A stretch of DNA of 64,000 nucleotides. Source: Bacteroidota bacterium. GTDB taxonomy: Bacteria > Bacteroidota > Bacteroidia > JACCXN01. Shown piece after piece: positions 55,007 to 63,220 of the stretch. The DNA lies in contig JACCXN010000010.1 of the NCBI GenBank assembly GCA_013696965.1, positions 62,001 through 126,000 on the forward strand, written 5' to 3'. Both the position numbers and the translations under genes were made by a program. A model generated the notes under the pieces. That model worked only from the letters and a program-made list of their open reading frames with translations. It had not been told where the DNA came from and ran no database searches. The number at the start of each line of letters is the position of its first letter. Positions within the stretch are counted from its first letter, which is position 1.

Positions 55007-55168
55007 TTACGATTTATGTCTTGCTTCATCTGAAACAGTTAATCTTGATCTTCCTTTTGCTCTCCTGGCAGCTAATACCCTTCTACCATTGGCACTGGCC
55101 ATTCTTTCCCTGAAACCATGCTTATTTATTCTTTTCTTAATTGACGGTTGAAACGTTCTTTGAGCCAT
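55007..55168 (-). CDS. rpmH: 50S ribosomal protein L34
   Basis: 53 aa, too short for most ORF scans but unmistakable: [19 protein letters not shown], then [20 protein letters not shown] and [12 protein letters not shown]. It is highly basic, with the L34 hallmark KHGFRERM. L34 binds 23S rRNA in the large subunit. It is framed by a consensus promoter (55209-55240) and a strong terminator (54951-54984), so it forms its own small transcript between the ABC exporter and carB. It is not adjacent to rnpA or dnaA here. A 63-codon frame on the opposite strand over the same bases is a shadow. Confidence 0.97.
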   Translation of the reverse strand: MAQRTFQPSIKKRINKHGFRERMASANGRRVLAARRAKGRSRLTVSDEARHKS

Positions 55169-55208
55169 TATTTCTATGTTTTATTATATTTTCCCCTTAA
55201 AAGGACTG

Positions 55209-55240
55209 CAAAAATAACAGGTTTTTTTTATCCGGCAAAA
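55209..55240 (-). promoter_or_regulatory. Consensus Bacteroidota promoter for rpmH
   Basis: Minus strand TTTG (55240-55237 region, within TTTTG) and TATTTTTG (55216-55209) are separated by 19 bases, matching the -33 TTTG / -7 TAnnTTTG consensus exactly in sequence and spacing. The predicted start is about 35 bases before the ATG. This is the best promoter in the window and validates use of the motif elsewhere. Confidence 0.75.
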
Positions 55241-55322
55241 TTATTTTTAATTCTTTTTGTGATTTCTTCATTAAATATCATTAAACAGCCCTAAATACGC
55301 CTAATATTTGTAATTAATAACT

Positions 55323-55330
55323 TACCTTTG
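55323..55330 (+). promoter_or_regulatory. -7 box (TACCTTTG) for the ABC exporter
   Basis: Perfect TAnnTTTG, 15 bases before the ATG at 55346. It overlaps an in-frame TTG (55328), which therefore cannot be the translation start. The implied leader is only about 10 bases. Confidence 0.55.
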
Positions 55331-55345
55331 CGTAAATTATTGTAC

Positions 55346-57133
55346 ATGGCCCGTAAACAAAAGGGGGATGATTTGCCAAAAGCCAAAATCACTTCCGCCT
55401 CCTTAAAAACTGCATCAAGAATTTTCACATTTTTAAAACCTTACAAAGGGAAATTTATTCTTGGGTTGATTTTTTTGTTTCTTACAAGCTTAACTGCACT
55501 TGCCTTCCCCTTACTAATGGGCAAATTAATTGATGCAGCTGATGCAACTTTCGAAAACATAAATACTTATGGGTTAATTTTGCTGGCTATTTTCGTTGCT
55601 CAATCTGTATTTTCTTTTTTCAGGGTAGTTCTTTTTGTAAATGTTACAGAAAACATGCTGGCTACATTAAGACAAACCATTTACTCACATTTGATTACCC
55701 TACCCATGTCCTTTTTTGGACAAAGAAGAGTAGGTGAACTTAACAGCAGACTTTCTTCAGATATTACTCAATTACAAGATACTTTTACTACTACAATTGC
55801 AGAATTTTTAAGACAATTCTTATTGATTGTAGGCGGCATTGCTTTTTTATCCTATACTTCCGGGCAACTCACATTGATTATGCTTTCAATTGTACCGGTA
55901 GTTGCAATTCTAGCAGTTGTTTTCGGAAGGTACATTAGAAAAATTTCACGTTCCGTTCAGGATGCAACTGCTGGAGCAAATACAATAGTTGAAGAGACAT
56001 TGCAAGGTATTGCAAATGTTAAATCGTTCGCAAACGAGTTTTTTGAAACTCAGCGTTATAAAAAACAAACTTCAGAAATAGTTCGTATTGCTCTTAAAGG
56101 CGGAGTGGCAAGAGGAGCGTTTGCTTCCTTTATAATATTATGCCTCTTTGGTGCTATCGTATTTGTAATATGGTATGGGGTTAAAATGGTTAATATGGGC
56201 GAATTATCAATTGGGGCCATGTTTCAATTTGTTCTTTATTCCGTTTTTGTTGGCGCTTCAATTGGCGGCATTGCAGAGCTTTATGCTCAAATTCAAAAAG
56301 CATTCGGGGCTACGGAAAGAATTTTTGAAATTCTTGATGAACCAGCTGAAAACATTTCGCTGACCCAACAAATACAAATTGATAACAAATTAAATGGAAA
56401 AGTTGTTTTTAAAAATGTTGAATTTTCTTATCCTTCAAGAAAAGAGATTGTGGTACTTAAAAATATTTCTTTCGAAGCAAAAAGTGGTGAATTAATTGCT
56501 GTCGTGGGTCCTAGCGGGGCAGGAAAATCAACATTGGCTTCCTTGTTATTAAGGTTTTATGATGTTTCAAATGGCCAGATTTTAATTGACGATAAGGATA
56601 TAAAAAATTATTCTTTATCTGAACTTAGGTCTCAAATGGCATTAGTGCCTCAGGAAGTACTTTTATTTGGGGGTACAATAAAAGAAAATATAGTTTATGG
56701 TGCTCCGGGATCATCTATGGATGAGATTATAGAAGCTGCAAAAAAGGCAAATGCTCATTCGTTTATTGAACATTTTTCTGAAGGTTATGAAACAATAGTG
56801 GGTGAACGAGGAATTCAACTCTCTGGTGGCCAGCGTCAAAGGATTGCAATTGCCAGAGCGGTTTTAAAAAATCCAGCAATTCTTATCCTTGATGAAGCAA
56901 CCAGTTCACTTGATTCTGAATCAGAAAGATTAGTTCAGGACGCCCTGGAGAAACTTATGCGTGACAGAACATCTTTTGTTATTGCGCATCGCCTTTCAAC
57001 AATAGTTTCAGCTGATAAAATATTAGTAATTGATAAAGGGGAAGTTGTGGAGTCGGGAAGGCACGAAGAGTTAATGCAAAAAGAAAAGGGTTTATATAAA
57101 AACCTTAGCAGGATTCAGGTAGAATTGAATTAA
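55346..57133 (+). CDS. ABC exporter, fused permease and ATPase (MsbA-like half transporter)
   Basis: 595 aa from ATG 55346. An exporter-type transmembrane domain with six helices (~25-310; VGELNSRLSSDITQLQD coupling region) is followed by the nucleotide-binding domain: Walker A GPSGAGKST (388-396), signature LSGGQ (492-496), Walker B ILILDEATSSLD (D516, E517) and the H-loop IAHRLST. It functions as a homodimer or with a partner half transporter in the inner membrane. The sequence resembles lipid A or multidrug exporters (MsbA/BmrA/TAP group); the substrate cannot be assigned. It is monocistronic and converges on rsmG. Confidence 0.92.
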   Translation: MARKQKGDDLPKAKITSASLKTASRIFTFLKPYKGKFILGLIFLFLTSLTALAFPLLMGKLIDAADATFENINTYGLILLAIFVAQSVFSFFRVVLFVNVTENMLATLRQTIYSHLITLPMSFFGQRRVGELNSRLSSDITQLQDTFTTTIAEFLRQFLLIVGGIAFLSYTSGQLTLIMLSIVPVVAILAVVFGRYIRKISRSVQDATAGANTIVEETLQGIANVKSFANEFFETQRYKKQTSEIVRIALKGGVARGAFASFIILCLFGAIVFVIWYGVKMVNMGELSIGAMFQFVLYSVFVGASIGGIAELYAQIQKAFGATERIFEILDEPAENISLTQQIQIDNKLNGKVVFKNVEFSYPSRKEIVVLKNISFEAKSGELIAVVGPSGAGKSTLASLLLRFYDVSNGQILIDDKDIKNYSLSELRSQMALVPQEVLLFGGTIKENIVYGAPGSSMDEIIEAAKKANAHSFIEHFSEGYETIVGERGIQLSGGQRQRIAIARAVLKNPAILILDEATSSLDSESERLVQDALEKLMRDRTSFVIAHRLSTIVSADKILVIDKGEVVESGRHEELMQKEKGLYKNLSRIQVELN

Positions 57134-57162
57134 CTTTTTCTAATTTGTTCATTCCGCTTTTA

Positions 57163-57795
57163 CTAGAGCCTTATATAAACTAGCTTTTTAGTTTCAAAAA
57201 ATGCTTCTGAAAAATATTTCCCTAAATCGTATATCTTATATTTATAGTCTAAAGAGGATAACTCTTCCTTTAAATCTCCTCCTTTTAAGCACAAAACCCC
57301 ATTTGGAATATCATTAAAGCTTGTTTTTAAAACCTTTTTTCTAACCCATTCAACGAATTCAGGAAGTTGTGTAACAGCACGACTTACCACAAAATCAAAT
57401 TTATCATTTACCTGCTCCGCACGTGCTTGCTCGGCAAAAACGTTTTCCAAACCAAGGCTTTCTGCAACCGCCTTTACAACCTTTATTTTCTTACCAATGG
57501 AATCAACAAGATGGAAATTACATTCAGGAAACAGAATGGACAAAGGTATTCCTGGAAAACCACCTCCGGTTCCTACATCTAATATCTTGGTTTTAGGTTT
57601 AAATGCAATAACTTTTGCAATGCCTAAAGAATGCAGTATATGTCGCTCGTACAATTGATCGATGTCCTTCCGGGAGATTACATTTATTTGGGCATTCCAA
57701 TGAACATAAAGTTCATAGAGTTTTTCAAACTGTTCTTTTTGGTGTTTATTAATTTGAGGAAAATAATTGGAAAGTAGCGAAATATTACCTGACAT
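57163..57795 (-). CDS. rsmG: 16S rRNA (guanine(527)-N7)-methyltransferase
   Basis: 210 aa, normal length for RsmG/GidB. Motifs: NVISRKDIDQLYERHILHSLG, the SAM-binding DVGTGGGFPGIPL (73-85), VDSIGKKIKVVKAV, FVVSRAV and a conserved LKGGDLKEEL near the C-terminus. It methylates G527 in the 530 loop of 16S rRNA; loss gives low-level streptomycin resistance in other bacteria. The 112-bp gap upstream (57796-57907) separates it from the ECF sigma gene and contains no clear box. Confidence 0.96.
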   Translation of the reverse strand: MSGNISLLSNYFPQINKHQKEQFEKLYELYVHWNAQINVISRKDIDQLYERHILHSLGIAKVIAFKPKTKILDVGTGGGFPGIPLSILFPECNFHLVDSIGKKIKVVKAVAESLGLENVFAEQARAEQVNDKFDFVVSRAVTQLPEFVEWVRKKVLKTSFNDIPNGVLCLKGGDLKEELSSLDYKYKIYDLGKYFSEAFFETKKLVYIRL

Positions 57796-57907
57796 AAATT
57801 TTATTTGAAAATTCGAGCATTAGCGTGTTAGAAAAACCATGAAAATATCATTCCCTGGCATTATTTTCTGATGATGATAAAGTGCAAATGAAAAATAAAA
57901 ATACAGC

Positions 57908-58519
57908 TTAAATATTTTCTTTAGAATTTTTCATAATATTATAAAGAAATTCTCTTGCTCTGAATAATTGGGCCTTCACAGTCCCGAGCGGAATATCAAG
58001 CTTATCAGCAATTTCTTCATATGAATATTCCTGAAAATACCTTAGTTCAACCAATTCTCGATACCTGGGTTTGAGCTTTTCAACAACCTCATGCATTAGC
58101 TTTATTTTTTCTTTTTTAATCACTTTTTCTTCAGGATCAAGCATCGATGATTTCAAATCAATAGACATTTCTCCTCCCTCTTCATTTTCAAATGTTTTAT
58201 CAATTGAAAATGTCGATTTATTCTTCCTTTTCCTTATAAAATCAATACAGTTATTGGAAGCAATCTTAAACAACCAGGTGCTGAAGGCATAATTTGGAGT
58301 ATATTGACCAAGCCGCTTGAATGCTTTACCAAAAGCTTCTATAGTAAGATCATCTGCATCATCCCTGTTATTTACCATTTTCAGAAGCATGAAATAAATT
58401 GAATCGCGGTAGCGCATCATCAATTCAGCATATGCTTTCTGATCACCATTTTCAACGGCAAGTATTACTAATTTATAATCATGTTGGGCTTTTTCAGACA
58501 GATTTGATCCTACTTCCAT
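57908..58519 (-). CDS. ECF-type RNA polymerase sigma factor
   Basis: 203 aa. Sigma region 2 (~25-95) with YRDSIYFMLLKMVNNRDDADDLTIEAFGKAF and YAFSTWLFKIASNNCIDFIRKRK for core binding and -10 recognition; an acidic linker; sigma region 4 (~140-195) with LKPRYRELVELRYFQEYSYEEIADKLDIPLGTVKAQLFRAR, a helix-turn-helix. Regions 1 and 3 are absent, as in ECF factors. Its start overlaps the upstream GT2 gene by ten bases, so they share a transcript. No anti-sigma factor is next to it, so it may be constitutive or controlled from elsewhere. Confidence 0.92.
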   Translation of the reverse strand: MEVGSNLSEKAQHDYKLVILAVENGDQKAYAELMMRYRDSIYFMLLKMVNNRDDADDLTIEAFGKAFKRLGQYTPNYAFSTWLFKIASNNCIDFIRKRKNKSTFSIDKTFENEEGGEMSIDLKSSMLDPEEKVIKKEKIKLMHEVVEKLKPRYRELVELRYFQEYSYEEIADKLDIPLGTVKAQLFRAREFLYNIMKNSKENI

Positions 58520-59640
58520 TTACTTTGTTTTATAAAGGCCTTTGAAAAAAATAAATACGGATAATAAAAAATTAAAAACAAATCTAATAAAGGTGCTAGA
58601 AACCAAAGGTCTCTTTCACCCAATTTATCCATTGATTTCCTAAAGATAATCATTTGTACAGATAATTTAGTTAAAAAGATTATTACTATTAGATTAATTT
58701 GATAATTAAGCAGGATTAACGCAACAAATACAAGTATGAAAATAAAATTTGACACTCCTAACAACCCTAGTGCAAATTTGATTTTCAGTTTATATAATTT
58801 GCCGGTAGTAAGGTGTCGTCTTTTTTGCCTTACCCAATCTCTTAAGGTTCTTTTTGGTTTAGAAAAAGTATGTGAATCTATATCAAATTCAATTGCTGTG
58901 TTGTTTTCATTTGCAACTTTTCCAATAAATAAATCATCATCACCAGATGCAATATGAGTGTGTTTAGCAAAGCCTTTGTGCTTAAAAAAAAGACTTTTTT
59001 CATAAGAAAGATTCCTTCCAACTCCCATATAAGGATTCCCACATAAGGCAAATGAATAATATTGTAGAGCTATAAAAAATGTATCAAAGCGTATTAATTT
59101 ATTTAGTAACCCAGGCTTTTTTTCATACTTACCATAACCTAAAACAACTTCAATTCCTTCAGAATAATTAGAAGACATCCTTTTAATCCAATTATCGCTT
59201 TTAGGAAAACAATCTGCATCGATAAGCAGAATTCTTTCATGTTTTGCGCCTTTAATTCCCAGAGTTAATGGATATTTCTTACCTGTAGATTGAAGCCCTT
59301 CCTGTTTAATTGTTATTGCACGGAAATTACTGTGATTTAATTGAAATTGTTCAAGTACAAATTCAGTTTCATCTGTTGAAAAATCATTCACTACAATTAC
59401 TTCAAATTCTGGATAATCCTGCGCAAGTATTAGTGGCAAGTTTTTTCTTAGATTTTCTTCTTCATTTTTAGCAGCAATTACAACTGTTACGGGAGGGGTG
59501 GCTGAAACAACAGAACTTTGTTTTTTTTTGTAAAAAGCAAATTTTCCAAATACAAATAAGTAATAAAAAAGAAGAACCAAAAAAGTTGCAAAAAACACTA
59601 CAAATACAATGAATTCAATGCTAATGGAAAAATTAATCAT
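58510..59640 (-). CDS. Membrane-bound glycosyltransferase family 2
   Basis: 376 aa from ATG 59640. A TTG at 59697 lies upstream of the promoter box and is rejected. An N-terminal membrane helix (~8-32) is followed by a GT2 catalytic domain: VTVVIAAKNEEENLRKN, VNDFSTDET, LLIDADCFP (D-A-D metal site), SGDDDLF and RQKRRHLTTGK in place of the Q-x-x-R-W motif. Two to three C-terminal helices complete it, as in processive or polyprenyl-sugar transferases. The acceptor may be a lipid or a surface glycan. It is co-transcribed with the ECF sigma factor and divergent from tgt. Confidence 0.87.
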   Translation of the reverse strand: MINFSISIEFIVFVVFFATFLVLLFYYLFVFGKFAFYKKKQSSVVSATPPVTVVIAAKNEEENLRKNLPLILAQDYPEFEVIVVNDFSTDETEFVLEQFQLNHSNFRAITIKQEGLQSTGKKYPLTLGIKGAKHERILLIDADCFPKSDNWIKRMSSNYSEGIEVVLGYGKYEKKPGLLNKLIRFDTFFIALQYYSFALCGNPYMGVGRNLSYEKSLFFKHKGFAKHTHIASGDDDLFIGKVANENNTAIEFDIDSHTFSKPKRTLRDWVRQKRRHLTTGKLYKLKIKFALGLLGVSNFIFILVFVALILLNYQINLIVIIFLTKLSVQMIIFRKSMDKLGERDLWFLAPLLDLFLIFYYPYLFFSKAFIKQSKWK

Positions 59641-59670
59641 TTTAATAAAAGTTCGTTGTTGGTCATTATG

Positions 59671-59678
59671 CAAAAGTA
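59671..59678 (-). promoter_or_regulatory. -7 box (TACTTTTG) for the GT2-sigma operon
   Basis: Perfect minus-strand TAnnTTTG 31 bases before the ATG at 59640. Together with the tgt box at 59704-59711 it forms a compact divergent promoter pair within 41 bp. Confidence 0.5.
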
Positions 59679-59703
59679 ATATTATATTCTTGAGCAATAT
59701 CTT

Positions 59704-59711
59704 TATATTTG
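59704..59711 (+). promoter_or_regulatory. -7 box (TATATTTG) for tgt
   Basis: Perfect TAnnTTTG 20 bases before the tgt ATG at 59731; predicted leader of about a dozen bases. No consensus -33 element. Confidence 0.5.
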
Positions 59712-59730
59712 AACGTTTTTTTAAAATATT

Positions 59731-60861
59731 ATGAATTTCAAAATTTCCGCAACCGACAAAGAATCTCGTGCAAGAGCGGGAGAATTAATTACTGATCATG
59801 GAAGTATAAAAACTCCGATTTTCATGCCCGTAGGAACTGCAGGAACAGTAAAAGCAGTACATCAGAGAGAGCTTAAGGATGACATTAAAGCCCAAATTAT
59901 ATTAGGCAACACTTACCATCTTTATTTACGCCCAGGTTTAGATATTATTGAAAAAGCGGGTGGAATACATAAATTCAATGGCTGGGACCTACCTATTTTA
60001 ACCGATAGTGGTGGTTACCAGGTTTATTCTCTTTCCGGCCAGAGAAAAATCATTGAAGAAGGAGTAAAATTTACTTCTCATGTAGATGGTTCTAAACATT
60101 TTTTCACTCCTGAGAATGTAATGGATATACAAAGGGTTATTGGGGCTGATATTATTATGGCTTTTGATGAATGCACCCCTTATCCTTGTGAATTCAATTA
60201 TGCAAAAAAGTCTATGGAGATGACCCACAGATGGCTTAAGCGCTGCTGCGACAGGTTTGACTCTACCAATTCTAAATACCAGTACAATCAAGCCTTTTTT
60301 CCAATTGTACAAGGTAGTGTTTATAAAGATTTACGTATAAAATCAGCTGAAACCATTGCTTCATTTGAAAGAGAAGGAAATGCAATAGGTGGCTTGTCTG
60401 TAGGAGAACCAGCTGAGGACATGTATGCCATGACAGAAGTTGTATGCAATATATTGCCTGTGGACAAACCTCGTTATTTAATGGGCGTTGGAACACCTGA
60501 AAACATTTTAGAATGTATTGCCCTGGGCATAGACATGTTTGATTGTGTAATGCCAACGCGTAATGCAAGAAATGGAATGTTATTTACCAAAAATGGAACA
60601 ATGAACATGCGCAATGAAAAATGGAAGGCCGACTTTTCCCCCCTTGATCCAGAAGGAACTTGTTTTGTTGATTCCCAATATTCAAAAGCTTATTTAAGAC
60701 ATCTTATTATTTCAAAAGAAATTCTAGGTGCCCAAATTGCTACAATTCACAATTTAAACTTTTATTTATGGCTTGTTAACCAGGCAAGAGAAAAAATAAT
60801 TGAAGGCACTTTTAACCAATGGAAAAACACAATGGTAAAAAAGTTAAAGCAAAAGCTCTAA
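59731..60861 (+). CDS. tgt: tRNA-guanine transglycosylase, queuine/preQ1 incorporating
   Basis: 376 aa. Catalytic motifs: TDSGGYQVYSLS (D92, the general base) and FDCVMPTRNARNG (D271, the nucleophile), plus GGLSVGEP and ILGNTYHLYLRPG. The enzyme exchanges the wobble guanine 34 of GUN-anticodon tRNAs for preQ1. In the usual zinc site C-x-C-x2-C...H the text here reads EGTCFVD followed by YLRHL and IHNL. Only the middle cysteine (C311) and the histidine remain, so two zinc ligands are replaced. I recall the same in other Bacteroidota Tgt proteins. The LptF/LptG permease follows after 91 bases in the same direction, probably as one transcript. Confidence 0.96.
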   Translation: MNFKISATDKESRARAGELITDHGSIKTPIFMPVGTAGTVKAVHQRELKDDIKAQIILGNTYHLYLRPGLDIIEKAGGIHKFNGWDLPILTDSGGYQVYSLSGQRKIIEEGVKFTSHVDGSKHFFTPENVMDIQRVIGADIIMAFDECTPYPCEFNYAKKSMEMTHRWLKRCCDRFDSTNSKYQYNQAFFPIVQGSVYKDLRIKSAETIASFEREGNAIGGLSVGEPAEDMYAMTEVVCNILPVDKPRYLMGVGTPENILECIALGIDMFDCVMPTRNARNGMLFTKNGTMNMRNEKWKADFSPLDPEGTCFVDSQYSKAYLRHLIISKEILGAQIATIHNLNFYLWLVNQAREKIIEGTFNQWKNTMVKKLKQKL

Positions 60862-60952
60862 CTTTTAATAATTGAATCACAGGAATTAAGTAAATATTTC
60901 CCACAGGATAATATCAACATGTTTGAATAAGCAACGAAATGAATTATAGAAA

Positions 60953-62035
60953 TTGAAAATTCTTGACAAATATATTATCTCTAAATTCCTTGGAACATTT
61001 TTTTATGCGATTGCATTAATAATTTCCATTGCAATTATTTTTGATTTTTCTGAAAAAGTGGATGATTTCCTTCAACGGGAAGCTCCTGCAAGGGCCATTA
61101 TCTTTGATTACTACTTTAATTTCATTCCTTATTTTGTAAACCTGTTTAGTCCGCTCTTTACTTTTATTGCCGTTGTTTTCTTTACTTCAAAAATGGCATC
61201 AGATACTGAGATTGTGGCCATTTTGGCAAGTGGAGTAAGTTTTAAAAGAATGTTAAGGCCATACCTGGTGGCGGCATCTGTGTTGGCAATATTATCTTTT
61301 CTGCTTATTAACTTTATTATCCCTCCTGCAAATAAAACCAGATTAGAATTTGAGGAGCAATATATCCGTAATCCATACTTTAACAGGGAATATAATATCC
61401 ATAGACAAATAGGTCCGGGAAATTTCATCTATTTCGAAAGTTACAATAACCAACGTAACATTGGCTATAAATTTTCTATTGAACATATTGATAAGGAATC
61501 AGGTGAAATGAAATACAAATTAATGGCCGATGTCATTACTTGGGACACCATTATAAATAAATGGAAGCTTGAAAACTATTTTCACAGAACAATTGATGGA
61601 CTTAATGAAAATGTTGTTACAGGGCATACATTAGATACTCTTTTTAATTTTTATCCTGATGAATTCGGCAAGAGAATCAATAATATAGAAACAATGAATT
61701 ATTTTGAACTAAACGAATTCATTGAACAGGAAAAATTTAAGGGTTCTGATTATGTAGTTTATTACGAAATAGAGAAATACCAGCGCATGGCCTTGCCTTT
61801 TGCTACTTTTATTTTAACTATTATTGGCGTTTCCATTGCATCTCGTAAAGTAAGGGGCGGTATAGGTTTACATATTGGGCTTGGGTTGTTAATCAGTTTT
61901 ACCTACATATTATTTCTGCAAATTTCTACAACTTTTGCCACCAATGCCGGACTTGCACCTGTTATTGCAGTTTGGATTCCGAATATTCTCTATATGTTTC
62001 TCGGTATTTATCTTTTAAAACAAGCACCTAAATAA
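60953..62035 (+). CDS. LptF/LptG-family permease of the LPS exporter
   Basis: 360 aa, starting at TTG 60953 (KILDKYIISKFLGTFF is the typical LptF/LptG N-terminus, and no ATG is available). Six membrane helices, three on each side (~12-120 and ~275-360), flank a periplasmic beta-jelly-roll region with NFIYFESYNNQRN and RTIDGLNENVVTG. With a partner permease and the LptB ATPase it extracts lipopolysaccharide from the inner membrane. Whether this is the F or the G subunit cannot be decided here. It lies downstream of tgt, a common order in Bacteroidota as I recall it. Confidence 0.9.
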   Translation: MKILDKYIISKFLGTFFYAIALIISIAIIFDFSEKVDDFLQREAPARAIIFDYYFNFIPYFVNLFSPLFTFIAVVFFTSKMASDTEIVAILASGVSFKRMLRPYLVAASVLAILSFLLINFIIPPANKTRLEFEEQYIRNPYFNREYNIHRQIGPGNFIYFESYNNQRNIGYKFSIEHIDKESGEMKYKLMADVITWDTIINKWKLENYFHRTIDGLNENVVTGHTLDTLFNFYPDEFGKRINNIETMNYFELNEFIEQEKFKGSDYVVYYEIEKYQRMALPFATFILTIIGVSIASRKVRGGIGLHIGLGLLISFTYILFLQISTTFATNAGLAPVIAVWIPNILYMFLGIYLLKQAPK

Positions 62036-62058
62036 TCGCTAAATCAAAAAGAATAGTT

Positions 62059-62085
62059 AAAATAAAATAGCTTTCTTTTATTTTT
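62059..62085 (+). terminator. Weak candidate terminator after the LptF/LptG gene
   Basis: AAAATAAAA (62059-62067) pairs with TTTTATTTT (62076-62084) around an eight-base loop, followed by T and then A's. The stem is entirely A-T, so it could be chance in this AT-rich spacer between converging genes. Confidence 0.3.
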
Positions 62086-62119
62086 AAAGACCTTTTTAAC
62101 TCATTAAAATAAAAATTAA

Positions 62120-62944
62120 TTACAGCGTTTCCTCCCAAATCACATACTTTTTAAGCTCTGGATTTAGCTCAGGTTTTTCTCTGAAAAACCCATACAAGCT
62201 ACTTCCACTCCCACTCATAGCAGCATAAACAGCACCTGATAAATATAAATTTTGTTTCAATGATTGGAATTGCGGATATTTCTTAAAAATGCTTTCCTCA
62301 AAATCATTCCTGATTACTTCCTTCCAATTTTCAATTGGGGTTTCAACTATTAAGTTCTTCAACGATATATTTGGTTTTTTTGGCGTTACACCAGAATATG
62401 CATCAACTGTGCTTATGTGTATTTTTGGATTAATCAAAACCAAGTAAAGACCTTTCAAATCAATTAACAATGGGAATATTTTTTCACCTTTTCCCTGCGC
62501 AAAAGAAATTTTATTTTCAATAAAAAAGGGAGCGTCACTTCCGGCTTGTTCAGAATAATACAACTTTTTTTCTTTGTCAAGATTTAATTCACAAAGCGCA
62601 TCAATAATTTTTATAAAGAATGCCGCATCAGAAGATCCTCCCCCCAGCCCAGCTCCCACTGGAATAATTTTATGCAAATGAATTTTTAATGCAGGAAGGT
62701 TGAAATTTATTTTCAACTTCTCGTATATTTTTACACAAATATTTTCAGAGGGATTACCAGGAATAAAAATACCAGATGTTGAAAATTCCACGTGCTTTTC
62801 TTTACTTGCCTTATTAATAATAACCTCTAATATATCCGAAAGGCCAATGGGCAAAAACACGGTTTCAATGGTATGAAATCCATCCAGTCGCTTTTCAATT
62901 ACATGCAATCCTATATTAATCTTGGCATTTGGATAAACAATCAT
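62120..62944 (-). CDS. ispE: 4-(Cytidine 5'-diphospho)-2-C-methyl-D-erythritol kinase
   Basis: 274 aa GHMP kinase. Motif 1 with the conserved Lys (YPNAKINIGLHV), the ATP-binding glycine loop PVGAGLGGGSSDAA (95-108), GSDAPFFIEN, and the C-terminal MSGSGSSLYGFF motif 3 identify IspE. It phosphorylates CDP-methylerythritol in the MEP (non-mevalonate) isoprenoid pathway in the cytoplasm. Its presence shows that isopentenyl diphosphate is made by the MEP route in this organism. It converges on the LptF/LptG permease gene and stands divergent from accA. Confidence 0.96.
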   Translation of the reverse strand: MIVYPNAKINIGLHVIEKRLDGFHTIETVFLPIGLSDILEVIINKASKEKHVEFSTSGIFIPGNPSENICVKIYEKLKINFNLPALKIHLHKIIPVGAGLGGGSSDAAFFIKIIDALCELNLDKEKKLYYSEQAGSDAPFFIENKISFAQGKGEKIFPLLIDLKGLYLVLINPKIHISTVDAYSGVTPKKPNISLKNLIVETPIENWKEVIRNDFEESIFKKYPQFQSLKQNLYLSGAVYAAMSGSGSSLYGFFREKPELNPELKKYVIWEETL

Positions 62945-63191
62945 AAATATTCAATTTTAAATAAAAAAGATGACTATTGTTAATATTTCTATTGTAAAAA
63001 AACAAAACTAAGTTTTAAGAATACAAATATTTGATAAATATTTAAAGGATAACTGTTTATTGGGCTTTTTTTCCTTAATTAATTTATCCAATGCAATAGA
63101 ACAAAGGCTAAAACAAATTAAAAATGAAATAAAATAATGCCCTTTTCTTATCCAAAACCAATTATCTAAACACAAATTGCCATAAATTTTG

Positions 63192-63199
63192 TAAATTTG
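63192..63199 (+). promoter_or_regulatory. -7 box (TAAATTTG) for accA
   Basis: Perfect TAnnTTTG 22 bases before the accA ATG at 63221, in a 276-bp AT-rich divergent spacer (62945-63220). A second imperfect copy (TAAATTTT) begins nine bases earlier. A minus-strand frame of 66 codons crosses this spacer but shows no coding character. Confidence 0.5.
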
Positions 63200-63220
63200 C
63201 ACACTCAAATAAAAAAAAAC

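Noticed and set aside
54960-55151. 63-codon plus-strand frame over rpmH
   Set aside because: The opposite strand encodes ribosomal protein L34 with its own promoter and terminator.
63008-63208. 66-codon minus-strand frame between ispE and accA
   Set aside because: Covers the accA promoter region, needs a GTG start and shows no family features.
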